From Tipula vernalis (taxonomy: Eukaryota > Arthropoda > Insecta > Diptera > Tipulidae), in the NCBI GenBank assembly GCA_958295665.1, contig OY282560.1, positions 209,854,420 to 209,918,419 on the forward strand: 64,000 bases of DNA. The letters run 5' to 3'. Both the position numbers and the translations under genes were made by a program. The notes under the pieces are model-generated. The model ran no database searches. It was not told the DNA's origin and worked only from the letters and a program-made list of their open reading frames with translations. Positions within the stretch are counted from its first letter, which is position 1, and the number at the start of each line of letters is the position of its first letter. Shown in pieces: positions 35,078-47,766 of the stretch.

Positions 35078-35142
35078 TATTCACCACAAATATAGCAAAA
35101 ACAATCTGGATTAAGCACACAACATCCTCTTGACGAAGCCAT

Positions 35143-36300
35143 ATTTAAAACAACAAGCAAATATATTTTAGTGTCCAATAAAAAACGAAAATCTAAGTAA
35201 AAATAGTAAATGAGGGTAGTTAGCTATAACTCAAAAACAAAAGCTGTTAGAGAAAAATTGTTGCCGTATTTAAAAAATGCGCGACAATTTGACATGAAAC
35301 AAAAAAAAAATCACAGGAAACAAACAATTGTTTTTTTTTTTGTTGACCAGTGTAATCGATCGTCATCGATCGTTTCCAGCAGCAGAAAATTTGTAATGCC
35401 CTTGAAATGGAAGATAACAGTACAACAGTGAGCAGAACACTGACACTCGATCGAACTTGACAAGCTCTTTTCGGTCTTGCCTCTAGAGCACACCAATCCA
35501 CGTATAACTTTTCGACAGCCAACAATAAATTTGAAAGTATTTTAGTTAGATACCGAAATGTTTCAAACCCAGCAGTCACAAGAAACCATCGCAAATTTTT
35601 CGATTTTAGCGATATTTTATTCATTGTGGCTTATATAGCTTTAGTTCAGGATTCGTTAGCAACAAAATAAGAGGAACGTTTGCTTTGGTTTTAGTTAAAA
35701 AAAAGGACAGCGAATGGGGGTGGTCACTAGGGTGACCTGGCTAGAAGCGTCGACTTAAAAAAAATGGAGTTTTTAAGTCTCGAAATTTGTTATGCATTTG
35801 ATAGTGAAAAAAACAACAAGGAGTAGCATTATAAAATTGATTTGGTGGAGATGACCATCCACAATTCATTTATCATCCAATATTTTGGTTAAGTCAGATA
35901 CCAAATTTCAATAGAATTGGGCATGGATTGAGTTTCTTAAAAAAAACATGGCCAAAATTCAACAAATATTCCGGTATCATTAGCAACACTTTAAAAATAA
36001 AATAAATCAAAAAATTAAATTTGCGAAAAAAAAATTTGTTTTTCAAATACATAACCAGCCCAGATCTTTTGAACAATTCCAGCACCAAATAGAACATGCA
36101 CGTTTGTCAATGGATTTTAATGAAATTTTATATCCGAGTTATTAAGCCAAGTTGTATAGTTCCTCTTATAAAATAGAATTATTTACGCAGGGGCCTTATC
36201 GACTATATGATTACAATTTTGTGATTATCAGATGGCATGCGTTTCAGTGTGGTTTTGAACAATGCAATCAATTCATTGTATTGATGAAAAAAAAGTTTCC
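35143..36300. other. Unassigned DNA; expected 5' LTR and gag start of the BEL element not seen
   Basis: No match to the start of the 3' LTR at 47767 was found here, so the BEL element that follows seems 5' truncated. T-runs occur near 35332. Confidence 0.4.
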
Positions 36301-36302
36301 AG

Positions 36303-39300
36303 TTGTTCCATAATTACTCTTTTCACCGAACTGTTGTGTTAAACTTACAAATTAGCAGAGAAGATTCGCAAGGTAATATCAGTTGTCCCTGTTGCTCCTC
36401 TGATCATTACTTATTTAATTGTAATAAGTTTATAAAAATGATTCCGAAAGACCGCCGAACATTTGTTGCTGAAAAGAAATTGTGTTTTGTCTGCATGAAG
36501 TCTTGTCACAGCGCTTATCAATGTCGTTCAAGGCATCGATGTGGTCATTGTAAGCGGAAACAAAATACATTATTACGCTCAAATGAGAGTGCAACTATAA
36601 ATGAGGGAGAGACCAACTTAGATGCCAAAAATGAAGAATTTCAAAATTTTAATACGAAGCTAGGTGAAGAAACCAATACTATCCGTGAAGAGAGAGCAAG
36701 CGGGAGAATTATGCTACCTATAACTTTGGTGTATCTAAAAGATGGATTTGGAAAACTTTATAAATGCAAGGCACTGTTGGATACCGGATCAGAAGCGTCG
36801 TTCATTGATGAAATGGTAGTGAGAAAACTTAATCTCAGCCGGAGGGCTGCTCGTGTGGTAGTAAGTGGACTCGCAACAGCTAATATTGTGACGAAAGGTA
36901 TTACGACTCTCAAGCTATTCTCTAGAGACGGAAACGTTATCTCAACAATTACCAATTAATCTTCAACCAATAGGTGCTGATCCTGATGAACTCAATAAGG
37001 TCACAAAATTAAATCTGGCGGACCCAACGTTTACTGTTAACACAAAAATCGATAGTTTGTTAGGAGCAGATAGCTGTATTTCTCAAAATTTTGCAAGACG
37101 GGCGCATACAATTTCCTAATTTTAAAGCACAAAACACATTATTTGGATACATCCTTGCTTTAAGCGGTAGACGATATGATGGGCTTCACAACTTGAATGC
37201 AAGTCTTTCAGAAAACGTGGATATAGTGCGCTCAAGAAATTTTGGGAACTAGAGGAAATTAATGGAGAAGCGAGAGTGAGCTAGAGATCGAGCGCCATTT
37301 CTAGAACAATGTTACCAGAGATAGTGATGGACGATTTATAGTAAAATTACCTATGAAGAGACAGGACGCAGTGATGAGAGAGTCGGTGAATTGTGCAATT
37401 AAGCTTTTAATGACTATGGAGAGACGATTTTTGTCCAATCAAAACTTAAATACGGAGTATTGCAAATTTCTAAAGGAATACGAAAATTTAGGACATATGG
37501 AAATGGTAAAACCAGAAATTCCAAATTCATATGGATTTTATTTGCCACATCACGCCTTGATAAATAAGATCAGTTCAACAACCAAGGTACGTGTAGTCTT
37601 TGATGGGTCATGCCGTAATTCTAGTAGCATATCTGGGTGGGACCTACGATCCAACCAACACTATGGGAGATATTGCTGCGTTTCCGATTACACAGGTTGC
37701 AATAACCGCTGACATCGAAAACATGTATCGGCAGATTTTTGTAGCCAGGGACGATAGAAAGTACCAGCGAATTGTGTGGCGTGGGCATCAAAAAGAAAAT
37801 ATCGACCTTATGAGCTAACTACAGTCACTTACGAGACTGCGTCATCATCTTATTTAGCCACTAGATGTTTGAATCGGCTTGGGTATGATGTACGAGATAC
37901 CGAACCAAAAATAGCAAAAATTATTACCAACGATTTTTATGTGGATGACCTTTTGACGGGAGCAGAAACTGTCCATGAACTATTAAATATTAAAACTAGA
38001 ATAAACACTGTACTATTATCTGCTGGGCTTTCCTTGAGAAAATGGGTAGCCAATAGTGACATTGCACATGATCCAGGAGATGTATAAATCGATTCATCAG
38101 ATCCAGATGTTATCAAAGTTTTAGGGATACAGTGGAATCCAGTTGCAGATAGTTTTAGTTTTAAAGTGGACATAGAACCAGGTCAAGAAGTAACAAAACG
38201 GAAATGCTATCTGAAATATCTCGCATTTTTGACCCACTGGGATGGTTAGCACCTTCAATCATAATCTCCAAAATTTTACTGCAAAAGCAGTTAATTTAGA
38301 AATGGCTAATATTTGGAATCAATTTCGAAATGAGATCATCGTGTTTGTGAATTTAAGAATTCCACGTTATGTACTCCATGCTGGATTAATAGAATTTCAT
38401 GGTTTTGCGGACGCCAGTGAACAAGCTTATTCAGCAGTTATTTATTGTAAATCAACTTATCTTGATGTTACCCAGGTAAACTTAATAACGTGCAAAACAA
38501 AGGTAGCGCCAATCAAGCAAGTATCTCTTCCCAGATTGGAATTGTGCGCAGCGCAATTAAAAATTCATATCAAAAGTGTCAAAATCCATGGGTTACACTA
38601 ATTATGAATTATTTACTTGGACAGATTCGACAATAGTTTTAGCATGGTTAAGCAGTCATCCAAGTAAATGGAAAACATTCGTCGGCAACAGGACGTCGGA
38701 GATTTTATCGTTAGTACCTCGTGACAGATGGAACCATGTCAAATCAGGTGAAAATCCTGCAGATTTGGCCACCAGAGGCATCTCACCGTCGAGATTACTC
38801 GATGAATATCTATGGTGGAAGGAACCGAAGTGGCTACACTTGCTGAAATCAGATTGGCCATCACAAATAAAACCAACAACTATACTATACTGAAGAAGTT
38901 AGAACTAAAACCACACAACTATTTCAAATTGGTTTGACAACGGAGGATTCTGTAAATGCAGCAACATTTACAACTATTTGATAAATAACTTTTCAAGCTA
39001 CACGAAGATAACGAGAATCCTAGGATACGTGAATAGATTTATACATAATATATCAAAAAAAAGAAAGGTCACGGCAGTTATGTTTAAAATGGGACCAAGA
39101 ACGCAACTTCGATGACTGTAACTAGCCGCAGCAAGCTGAAAAAACTATGCCCATTTGTTGATGATGACGGCTTAATAAGATTAGGAGGTCGTCTAACTAA
39201 TTCAGAGTGTGCTTATAACGCAAAGCACCCTTATATTTTGTCAAAAACTTCTCCACTTTGGAAACTATTAATCATTAAAAAGATAGCCGTAACTCCAACA

Positions 39301-40262
39301 AGAAGCTACTGACTCAATGCGTCGTTTGTGTGAGGTATAAGGCAGCATATCATAACAATCAAAAAATGGGAGATCTACCAAGTGAGCGTATATGTGCATC
39401 TAGACCATTTTCAAATGTTGGAATTGACTATGCTGGTCCGATCATGATGGCAACAAAGAGGGGGAGAGGCGCAAAATTAATTAAAAGCTACATATCCATT
39501 TTCGTCTGTTTTTCCACAAAGGCGTTACATTTAGAGTTAGTGGGAGACTGTACATCAGAAGCTTTTATTGCAGCTCTCAGACGGTTCATCGCAAGAAGAG
39601 GAATTCCCAAGAACATCTATAGTGATAACGGCACAAATTTTGTTGGAGCTGAAAATAAATTGAAGAATTCAGCAGACAAAGCAGTAGTAAAATTGGATGA
39701 AATTGGCAAACTGGTGACGAATTCCGAGTTTCTAAGAGACGTAGCAGAGTTCTTATCGCAAAACGGTACAACTTGGCATTTTAATCGTCCAGTTACTCCT
39801 CATTTCGGTGGATTGTGGGAAGCAGCCGTGAAATCTGTAGAGAAACACCTAATTAGAGAAGTCGGTAAAACACATCTCACAATGGAAGAGTTATCTACGC
39901 TGCTTTGTCAAATAGAAGCTATTTTAAATTCACGTCCTCTGTGTTCAATGTCAGCTGATGATTCATCATATGTTGCCCTCAAGCCAGCACATTTCTCGGT
40001 TGAGATAGCATGAAGATATCACGTTTAATACCTAAATAATCTATAACAACGAAACAAGGCGCAGCAAAACAGCGACAATTTTAAAATTAGCGAGCTTGTT
40101 CTATTGAAAGATGGCAACCTATACCCTCTTGTCATTGGGCGATGGGAAAAGTTTCCGCAGTATATCCAGGAGGTAATGGTCTTGTCCGGATAGTGACCAT
40201 CAAAACACAAAAGAACACATTTAAACGACATATAAGTAAGCTAGTGAAACTTCCAGTATATT
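36303..40262 (+). pseudogene. BEL/Pao retrotransposon gag-pol, broken
   Basis: In order: gag zinc knuckles (CPCCSSDHYLFNC; CFVCMKSCHSAYQC; CGHCKRK; about 36385-36560); protease LLDTGSEASFI (about 36775); reverse transcriptase KVRVVFDGSCR, ITADIENMYRQI and the catalytic FYVDDLLTGAE (about 37590-37970); RNase H FADASEQAYSAVIY and WTDSTIVLAWL (about 38400-38650). Then follow NPADLATRG and the integrase core VGIDYAGPIM, YSDNGTNFVGA, FGGLWEAAVKS (D, D, E; about 39420-39840), then FKRHISKLVKLPVY near 40225. This is the BEL/Pao domain order. Stops and frameshifts (about 36957, 37120-37350, 37815, 38087, 38890-39100, 40013) make it inactive. It was later split just before its 3' LTR by the CACTA-like element. 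Confidence 0.92.
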
Positions 40263-40810
40263 AAGGAAACCTTAATGGTGCACTCAAAAAAATATGCGGT
40301 GTCAGTTTTTTTTATCAGAGGAAACATTTTATTTGTATCAAATCAGGTATTGTTTCATAAAATTAACTCCGCACCAACGGATAAATATTTAAAATGTCAT
40401 TTTGGATAATTTATCTTCGAAATTATATAATGTTAACCACATTTGGTGTTAAGCAAATCTTTACCGTTTCTCACAGAAAATATTACTTTTTTTTTATTAG
40501 AAAGGGAAATCACAGTTAAAACAAAAATCATTTTGGATGCAATAAAATTCCCTTTTCGGTGTTATTTTCTAAACGTGAATATTCCTGTTAAATTTTGCAT
40601 TAAAAATTAGTTTTTTTGTTTCAAAAATCATCAGTTTGGGTTTTGGTATCATGGAAGACACATCAACGTGTATTAAAATAAAATAAATCTCTAGTGTTCT
40701 AAATAATTAGTGATAGTGGTAAACCGCAATTTAGTTGTGAATTTTCAATAAAGTTTAATTAATAAGTGAATCATTTTATAAATTGCGTGATTATTAGTGA
40801 AAATCATAAG

Positions 40811-43800
40811 ATGGAAGGAAAAAGAGTGTTTTCTATAGTGTACAACGCAACAAAAAAATTTATTATTGTAAACTCCACAACACTTTTGGATATTTTAGAA
40901 GAAGGTAAAATTAAATTATAAAGTACGTTCCACCTCGGATGCGCTTCCAAATTTTTAACATCCACTAATAATTTTGCATTGAAAAATAAAAATAAATGCA
41001 AAAGAAGTGGTCTAAAAGAAAACAGAATACTTTTCAAACACATTTCAAAGCAACATGAGACCCAATAATTTATTTAGAATTATTGATTAGTTCCTCCGAT
41101 GTGGAAACTACCTAAGATAATTATTTTATTAATAACACAGTAATATAACAATTAATTTATTGTAGTTAGTGTATTTTTTGTTGGAAAATTAACCAATGGT
41201 TTTTGTTATGGTGTTTGAATTTTTGTTCAAAATGTGCATGTGATATCACTGTGTTTACCGAATTGTAATAAATAAAACTGTAACTAATTCATTATCTTTG
41301 ATATAAAGAATAATTGAGCTATCGATTTTTTGTGGAAAAATCCTTGAACGAAATTTGAAAATAAAATAGGTGCAATATTTTTTTTTTCTTAGAAGTTATA
41401 AGGAAATCACAAATCTAAATACGTAATTTTTTATATTTAGATTAAATTTATTTTTGAATGCACATAACAGTTGTACAAACTGCTTAATAAATTATGTCAA
41501 TTGCAGTATAATAAACTAAACGTTTATGTTCATTTTGTTCGGCATTTCAATGCTTTTTCCAATATTAATTTTACAGAGCCTATTTTTTATATTTCAGCTT
41601 CATTAAAGTTTAATATCACTTCAAATAATTTTGATTTATGCCTGTTCACTGAAGATAATGTTGAACTGAATCAGGAAGTTTTTAATATAATTATCAGCGA
41701 TATGAAATTAACTTACGAGAAATCATTTTTTTTAAAAACTTTTCAAAATTACGGTAAAATAACAACCATGTTTCTTTTGTATTGTTCGAATCATATTAAT
41801 AAAATTATTACATACATTAGAATCTCATAAAGATAGTTCAAGTCAAACAGAAAACATAGCGTACACGGATGCAAATACGCAAACGGAATATGAAGCTGCA
41901 ACACCGGTTTTTCGTCAAAATGCTTTTATTGGTTCATTGCCAAAAAAAATTAAATTAGAAAAATATGTTTTAAAAGAGGTAATGATGAAATTGAGCATGT
42001 ATGATGGAATTAGGGTAAAAATAAAAAAAAATACCCTCGTTTTTAAATAAGGTAAATGTCCCAATTGCGGGTCGCTAATTAAAACTTAAGGGTTTGACGG
42101 TTTCAATAATAAATGTAGTGGTGAAATATAAATAATTTTTTTCAGTTTTTTCGGGTATGAGTAATTGCTTTACAATTTATTTCATAAAACAAAGTAATTT
42201 TCACTTGTAGGGTTAAATTTTTTAACAAAAATGTGAAATACTGCTACGGTACCTAAAGTTATCTCGTTTTGTACCATACCGCGTTTTGTACCGCATCGCA
42301 TTTTGAAATATCGGGTTTCAAATGGGACCCATTGGTATATAATAGAAAACAGTTAGTTTATTTTACTACTATGTACAATTACAGGAACTGGAAACATATT
42401 TAACTAATCATCCAGAGGCTAAAATACTTGTTGATAAATATAACTCCACAGAAGTCCTACCAAAAAATCTTCGAATTAAAATAGTAAATATTATTGTTAG
42501 TCACCTGATTGAAGTTCACGGTACGTATCCGAGTTCGCAAAACAAAACATTGTGGGCGCAAGCCACTGCGCTAATATTTCCTAAATTATGCGAGAACCAT
42601 GATCCGGAAAAATTTGTAAGTGGTAACTTTTACGTTGATAAAATATTTAGCTTCATGATGTTTTTCCACATTAAAGGAAATATTTTATAACCCTGGGGAT
42701 AGAACTGGATTTTTTGCTTTTCGTTTACGAACGGTCAATAGATCTTTAGGAAATTCACCGCGTAATTCAGGAGTGAAAATTCAAATTGATCAAAATGAAT
42801 CAGAAGAGGAAGAAGAACTGGTTGACTATTCAGATGACATCCAATGGCTTCAACAGGCTTGCCCAAAAAGTAGTACATCAGAAACTTTTGCAAGAATGCG
42901 TCGAACTATTAAATGTCGACCAACGATTTTCACATTCGAAAATTTTCCGAGGTTCTTGGATACACCGGGGCTGGTATTTCATTTTATTAATTGTTACAAC
43001 AACATTTACTTATGCATATGCATATTGTTTTTTTTAATTTTAAAATATTTTTTTTTTTATTCAACCCCCAGTAATATTATATAACTAGATTAGAAATATA
43101 TTCTACTTAGATTAGAAAATGAATATACTTACATTACTTGTTATTATAATTATTTACAATTTTCATTCCAGATTGATCAAGACTTTCAGATTGCGTATAG
43201 AGAAGATGTTTTTTTAAAAGAAAATTGGACTCAAATAAAAAAAAAAATTTTAGAAATTGGAATCCATCGTAAAATTAAAATATATGATGAGTGCACTCAA
43301 GAATATGAAAGTAAAACAACTTTAAGAATAATAGCAACCTAAAGTACTTAATTTTTTGTTATACAATATTTTCAGAGTTTGACGATGATCTCAACGCACT
43401 AATGATCCTCAAAAATATTTGCCGAACATATAGAAAAAAAAAATCAACCAAAAACGTCAACGTTCCAGCCATATAATTTTTATGTTTTCGAAAAGGTAAC
43501 TAAACCAAACTAGTGTAGGGTTTTTATTAAATTAAACCTGACGTTTTTTGTTTACATGTTTTGGCCCTCCTATAAAGAAAAATATTTTTCGTACAAACCT
43601 ACGATTATTTGATTTATTTCGTTTAAATACTACCAAACATTTCCAGTTTTTTCATTCACCATAGAATAAAAATAATGTTTGATATATGAGTGAAAATATT
43701 TTCGAACTTGTACTGCTTTCTTATTAAAAGTCTTACTTTGTAACTAAAAGAACAATTATTAGTTTGAAATTAATTAAACTAAGTAGCTTTGGGAGTATCT

Positions 43801-44301
43801 ATTGAATTCCCATAAATAAATAAAATCAATTGCGCCAAACATAACTTTTATCTTAGGACACAATGTAACATTTATAAACAGAAAAAGTTTTTTTTTTTCA
43901 TATGACTTAAATAAGGAGCGTCAGGGTTGGTTGTTGAAAAATACATTTGCACAACTAACATTTTATTCCTGTGATTTTTAATAATCCATTTTATGTTTTT
44001 TCAGACCGGAACTATCCGAGAAAATAAAATAACTCAGCCTCATCTTATATTAAGGGGACCATCGAAATCAACGATTTGCTCATACTCAATAAATATAGAC
44101 AATAAGGAGATACCTCTTTTATCGGAGATTACCAGCATCGACGCTTTTGATACTTTATTTAAAGCTTATTTTGTGTTCAACTGCCAATATCCTTCAGATT
44201 ATGGATCATTTTATTTATTTGTTCAAGAAACTTTTTTCAAAATGAACAGATCTCAACTCACGCCAAGGTTAAAAGAATTAAGAAATATGTTGGGATGTTA
44301 G
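40811..44301 (+). CDS. CACTA-like element gene A, spliced, unknown function
   Basis: Eight exons can be traced with consistent GT-AG sites and phases: 40811-40904, 41598-41753, 41833-41978, 42385-42615, 42677-42973, 43172-43310, 43376-43495, 44005-44301. They sum to 1480 nt, one over a multiple of three. This matches an apparent one-base insertion in exon 7 (about 43405-43420), after which the frame is LPXIFAEHIEKK-like to YNFYVFEK. The ~492-residue product starts MEGKRVFSIVYNATKKFI, reminiscent of a small ubiquitin/PB1-like fold. Then come a Ser/Thr/Gln linker, an acidic run (ESEEEEELVDYSDD), and a conserved C-terminal block (FDTLFKAYFVFNCQYPSDYG). I know similar unnamed proteins that accompany the gene B family in invertebrates and fish. 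It may be the accessory DNA-binding/regulatory protein of the element. No catalytic residues are evident. Confidence 0.7.
41985..42345. repeat. CGCG minisatellite element copy within intron 3 of gene A
   Basis: It begins ATGAAATTGAGCATGTATGA (shared with the spacer of the hairpin at 29750-30195) and ends with units TTTTGTACCATACCGCG, TTTTGTACCGCATCGC and TTTTGAAATATCGGG, then ATGGGACC, also present at the end of the 30-kb copy. It is a degenerate second copy that lies wholly in an intron, so it spares the gene. Confidence 0.7.
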
Positions 44302-44964
44302 ATTTAATGGCTAACTTTTATTGAAAATATAATGTTTAATCTTACAATTGAATAACGAATTAAAAGTGATTGAATATGTAAGTATGTATTATGTACCTTT
44401 AATCAAGTAAATTTATGTACCTTTAATCAAGAGTAAACTTGTACAGTGTTTCGTTTATTCAATTACGATTTTCTCCATTCACAACGATAATTAAGCAACA
44501 TAATCAGAAACGAAATAGAATCGTATTTTACTTGAGCAATGGAAAATGTAATTCAATAAGCGAAAAGCGTACAAACTTATTTTGATAAAAGAGAAAATAT
44601 TTTGATAAAACTATATAAATATTTAAATATCCTATCAGTTTTTAATAAATTACATTTGCTTCCAGATCGAAACTTTGATAAATTGCGATACACCAACCTG
44701 ATTGAATTTTAAGCGGCCATCGTAATCAATAACTTCTTACTTGAGTAAGGTAATTCTTTGGATCTTACCAACGTCGAAGTAATATAATTTTTAAAAAAAT
44801 GTAATGAATTAAAAAATTTTATGTTGAAGTACTAATTTCTTCTAAACGTTTTAGAATAAAAAAACGTATATTTTCATTAGAACATTTTTAGCATAGTTTA
44901 TTTTGCATACATTAATATAAAATATACATATTGTATTAATATCTTTCTTAATTAAAATTGCAAA

Positions 44965-47434
44965 ATGTTTATATGCAAGATAATAAATTGTACTAAGTCT
45001 TTCATTGATTTGAAGATGTACATAAAACATTTAAGATTGTTTCATAGTTTAACAAATCCAAGGCAAAGTAAATTATTTTGTGGATACAAAAATTGTTATG
45101 CTCAATATCAGAGTTTTTGCGGCTTAATGAAACATTCCATTAGCAAACATGTACCACAAAATCAAATTACGAATACAAATATAACCTAACAAATATGTAG
45201 TAATGTTGATGACACCGGTTTAAATAACAGAATTGTGGAAACAGTTGATCACGTCAATAACCTTGTTGAAAATGATAGCAATAATGTAGATATTAGTAAC
45301 GTAGCAGACGTCAATATAATTGAAGTACGAGATGAGTTCATTAGAGATTTTATGAGACTAGACTTAAATTACAGCCAGCAGAACTCTATTTTAAGACTAG
45401 TTTCTAATTTTACAAATGCAATAGAAACAAATATCCGAAAAAAAATTTTAAATTTTGATAATACTAAAGATATAAATATTTTAATACAACCAGAGTGGCA
45501 AATCATGAATAGTCCCTTTCAAAATGAAATTTCTACTTATAAGCGACGGAAACAAATCTTCAATCAAGTGCCAGCTCCAAGAGAAATTGCTGTTAGCGTT
45601 AGAAATGATAGGGTATGGAATAAAACAAAATTAATTTACGATTGCCGGCGTATTGTGACAAATAGTTTTTCATACGTATCTATTATTGAAACATTATCCT
45701 ATCTATCTCAAAATAAACATTTTATGAAAAATATTTTAAAAAATTCAAATGCATCAAATAACTTATTTCACTATACACAAAGTAAACATTTTAAAAATAA
45801 TAAGTTGTTTTCTTCAGAACACCCTTGTTTTCATTTACAACTATATTTTGATGAATTTGAAGTGGTAAACCCCCTAGGATCTAAAACAGGAGTCCATAAA
45901 ATTATGGCATTTTATTTTACAGTTTTAAATTTAGGAGATCACATTAATACACACCTACAAAATATTCATTTGATTGCACTATGTCATTACGCAGACATCA
46001 AACAGCTTGGTTATAAGCCATTTTTAGAACCAATAGTTGCAGATCTTAAGAAATTGGAAACTGATGGTATTGATATTATTTATAATGATATACTATACAA
46101 TGTAAAAGGATCCATTTATCCTCTAAGTCATGATAATTTATCTGCAAACTCCTTGTATGGTTTAAATGAATCATTTAAATCGAATTACTTTTGTCGATTC
46201 TGTCGAATGCATTCAAAAGACATTCAAAGTATTTTAAAAGAAATTGTCGATTTAATTAGAAAGCAAGAAGATTATAACCTTTACGTTGACCATAAAGAAT
46301 TTGGTATACAATCATTATGTTTGCTGAACGAACTAAAATATTTTAACACATTTGAATCTCTTAGTGTTGATATCCTGCACGATATTCTAGAGGGTATTGG
46401 TCAATATGAAATTAATTTTTTTTTTGTTGTATATTACTAAAGAGCGAAAATTAATTTCCATTGAGGATTTAAATAATATTATTAAAAATTTTAATTTTGG
46501 ATATCTAAATAGCTCAAATATTCCTTCCTTAATAAGTTTAGACAGTAAAACTAACAATTTACGACAAAGAGCTTTGCAGTTCTGGTGTCTGCTGAGGTAT
46601 TTTCCGTTTTTAATTCACCATTTAATTGATAATGGCGATACTGATTTTTTTTCAAAATTTAACGTTATAATATTGCTTATTCAAATAACAAAAATAGTTT
46701 TTTCACCCGTCCTAAACGAACACTTAGTAGACAAGTTAACGATACTTATCGAAGAACATCATTCGCAATTTTTAAAAATTTTTCCTGGAAAAAGTTTTAT
46801 TCCAAAAGAACATTTATTGGTACATTATTCCCGAATCATTCGTACTATGGGTGTTTTAACTACATTATGGACAATGCGCTTTGAAGGCAAACATGAAAAG
46901 CTAAAAAGAATTGCTCATGCAACACGAAATTTTAAAAATATATGTTTACTCTTAGCTACAAAACATCAAGAAATGAATTATATCGATTATGAAACGTCAA
47001 CACTTGATATTGATCTGGAATTTAAAATTGACAAGAAAACACAATTTCTCGATTTAAATATAGATACAGAAAATTTAGCAACAGATATAAATTTTTCGAA
47101 ATTTGACAAAATTAATATTATTAATGATGTAAAATATGGGTTTTTATATAAAAAAAAATTTATTATATGTACTAATAAAACGGATATAGTAAACCACCCA
47201 AATTTTGGGTTAATTGATCACATAGTTGAAATTAATAGTAAGATTTATTTTTTTTATCGTAAATTAATAACAAAAAGTTTTAATATTAACTTAAATGGGT
47301 ATGAAGTTGAAATTACCAATGAAAAAAATAATGTTATAGAAATAAATGAATTAAAATACAAAGACTCATATGAATTTTGTTACCACGACAAAAATAATAA
47401 TCCTTTTATTATTCCAAAATTTGAATTATTTTAA
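44965..47434 (+). CDS. CACTA-like transposase gene B (Tnp2-like), one stop and one frameshift
   Basis: The reading of ~823 residues starts at ATG 44965 with two C2H2-type zinc fingers (CKIINCTKSF..H..FH and CGYKNCYAQY..H..KH). It continues through a TAA at 45187 and a +1 shift near 46410-46425, at a nine-T run. The catalytic region resembles Tnp2/En-Spm transposases: QLYFDEFEVVNPLGSKTG (Asp ~296), then a DLKKLETDGIDI block, SHDNLSANSLYGL (Asp ~389) followed by FCRFCRMH, and VDILHDILEGIGQYE (Glu ~475). After that come QFWCLLRYFPFLIHH, HLLVHYSRIIRTMG and MRFEGKHEKLKR. I assign D, D, E by inference. The protein would cut and join the element ends in the nucleus. With only two disabling changes the copy is young, and the nine-T shift could even be a sequencing error. 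Confidence 0.72.
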
Positions 47435-47766
47435 AATGTAAATATTTTTAATATTAGGTAAGAAGTTTTTATTAAAAAATATATTTTTTATGTAACTATA
47501 TATTTATTTACAATAAAAACATTGTTGAATTTATTTATACATTTTTTATTACATACCTATGCTATAATTTTTAGTGATATAATATTAATTAAGATAAAAA
47601 TATGGTACACCAAATTGAAGTAATGTGCTTACACCAGAGGAATTTTAAAATTTGTTTTAATCCAGAATCCGAACGGATAACATTTTGGAATATCCTATCG
47701 GTGAGATCGTATGGAACACCGAATCGGTGTCGTGGTGACCTTTTTTTTTTTTTGTGTGTGGGAGTA

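Larger units (their letters stand above)
32707..35142 (-). pseudogene. Multi-copy arthropod protein of unknown function, broken by mariner
   Basis: The minus strand starts with ATG at 35142 (MASSRGCCVLNPDCFCYICG), is interrupted by the mariner at 34176-35077, and resumes KYRKPISDFVKTAYHQYF. Cysteine pairs follow (HIVCQKCVVCL; DDCYFCVVKING), then a long conserved core (FIDSSKRSLKCVLLHNGN, CVDLKMVNFLLGQQGG, FPCFMCLWDSR). It ends with EKQGERFHQDLRTMEERYQG and MMADYCWSLQRDLP. I recognise this as an uncharacterised family repeated in aphids, spiders and other invertebrates. Function is unknown; the cysteine pairs suggest zinc binding and the amplification suggests a transposon origin. Stops at about 34081, 33855 and 33729, one near 32980 and the mariner insertion make it dead. 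Confidence 0.75.
40281..47758 (+). mobile_element. CACTA (En/Spm)-like DNA transposon with two genes, nearly intact
   Basis: Left end CACTCAAAAAAA (40281) and right end complement CACACAAAAAAA (47758) are inverted. The dinucleotide TG flanks both sides (40279-40280, 47759-47760). Deleting the element rejoins a BEL polypurine tract (..AATGG-TG-GGAGTA) to the LTR start. Subterminal motifs recur at both ends: CGGTGT (40297, about 47716-47731), ACGGATAA (40377, 47673) and CATTTTGGA (40398, 47681). Inside are a spliced gene (40811-44301) and a long ORF (44965-47434), same strand. CACT ends, 2-3 bp duplications and subterminal repeats are traits of the CMC/En-Spm superfamily. The assignment is inference from ends plus protein motifs. 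Confidence 0.68.

Noticed and set aside
42773..43084. Separate 103-codon gene
   Set aside because: It is exon 5 of the spliced gene A read on past its donor site into the intron.
40281..47758. ACCTT as the target duplication of the CACTA-like element
   Set aside because: Taking ACCTT as the duplication leaves no inverted ends; the TG-flanked CACTC/CACAC ends rejoin the BEL polypurine tract better.
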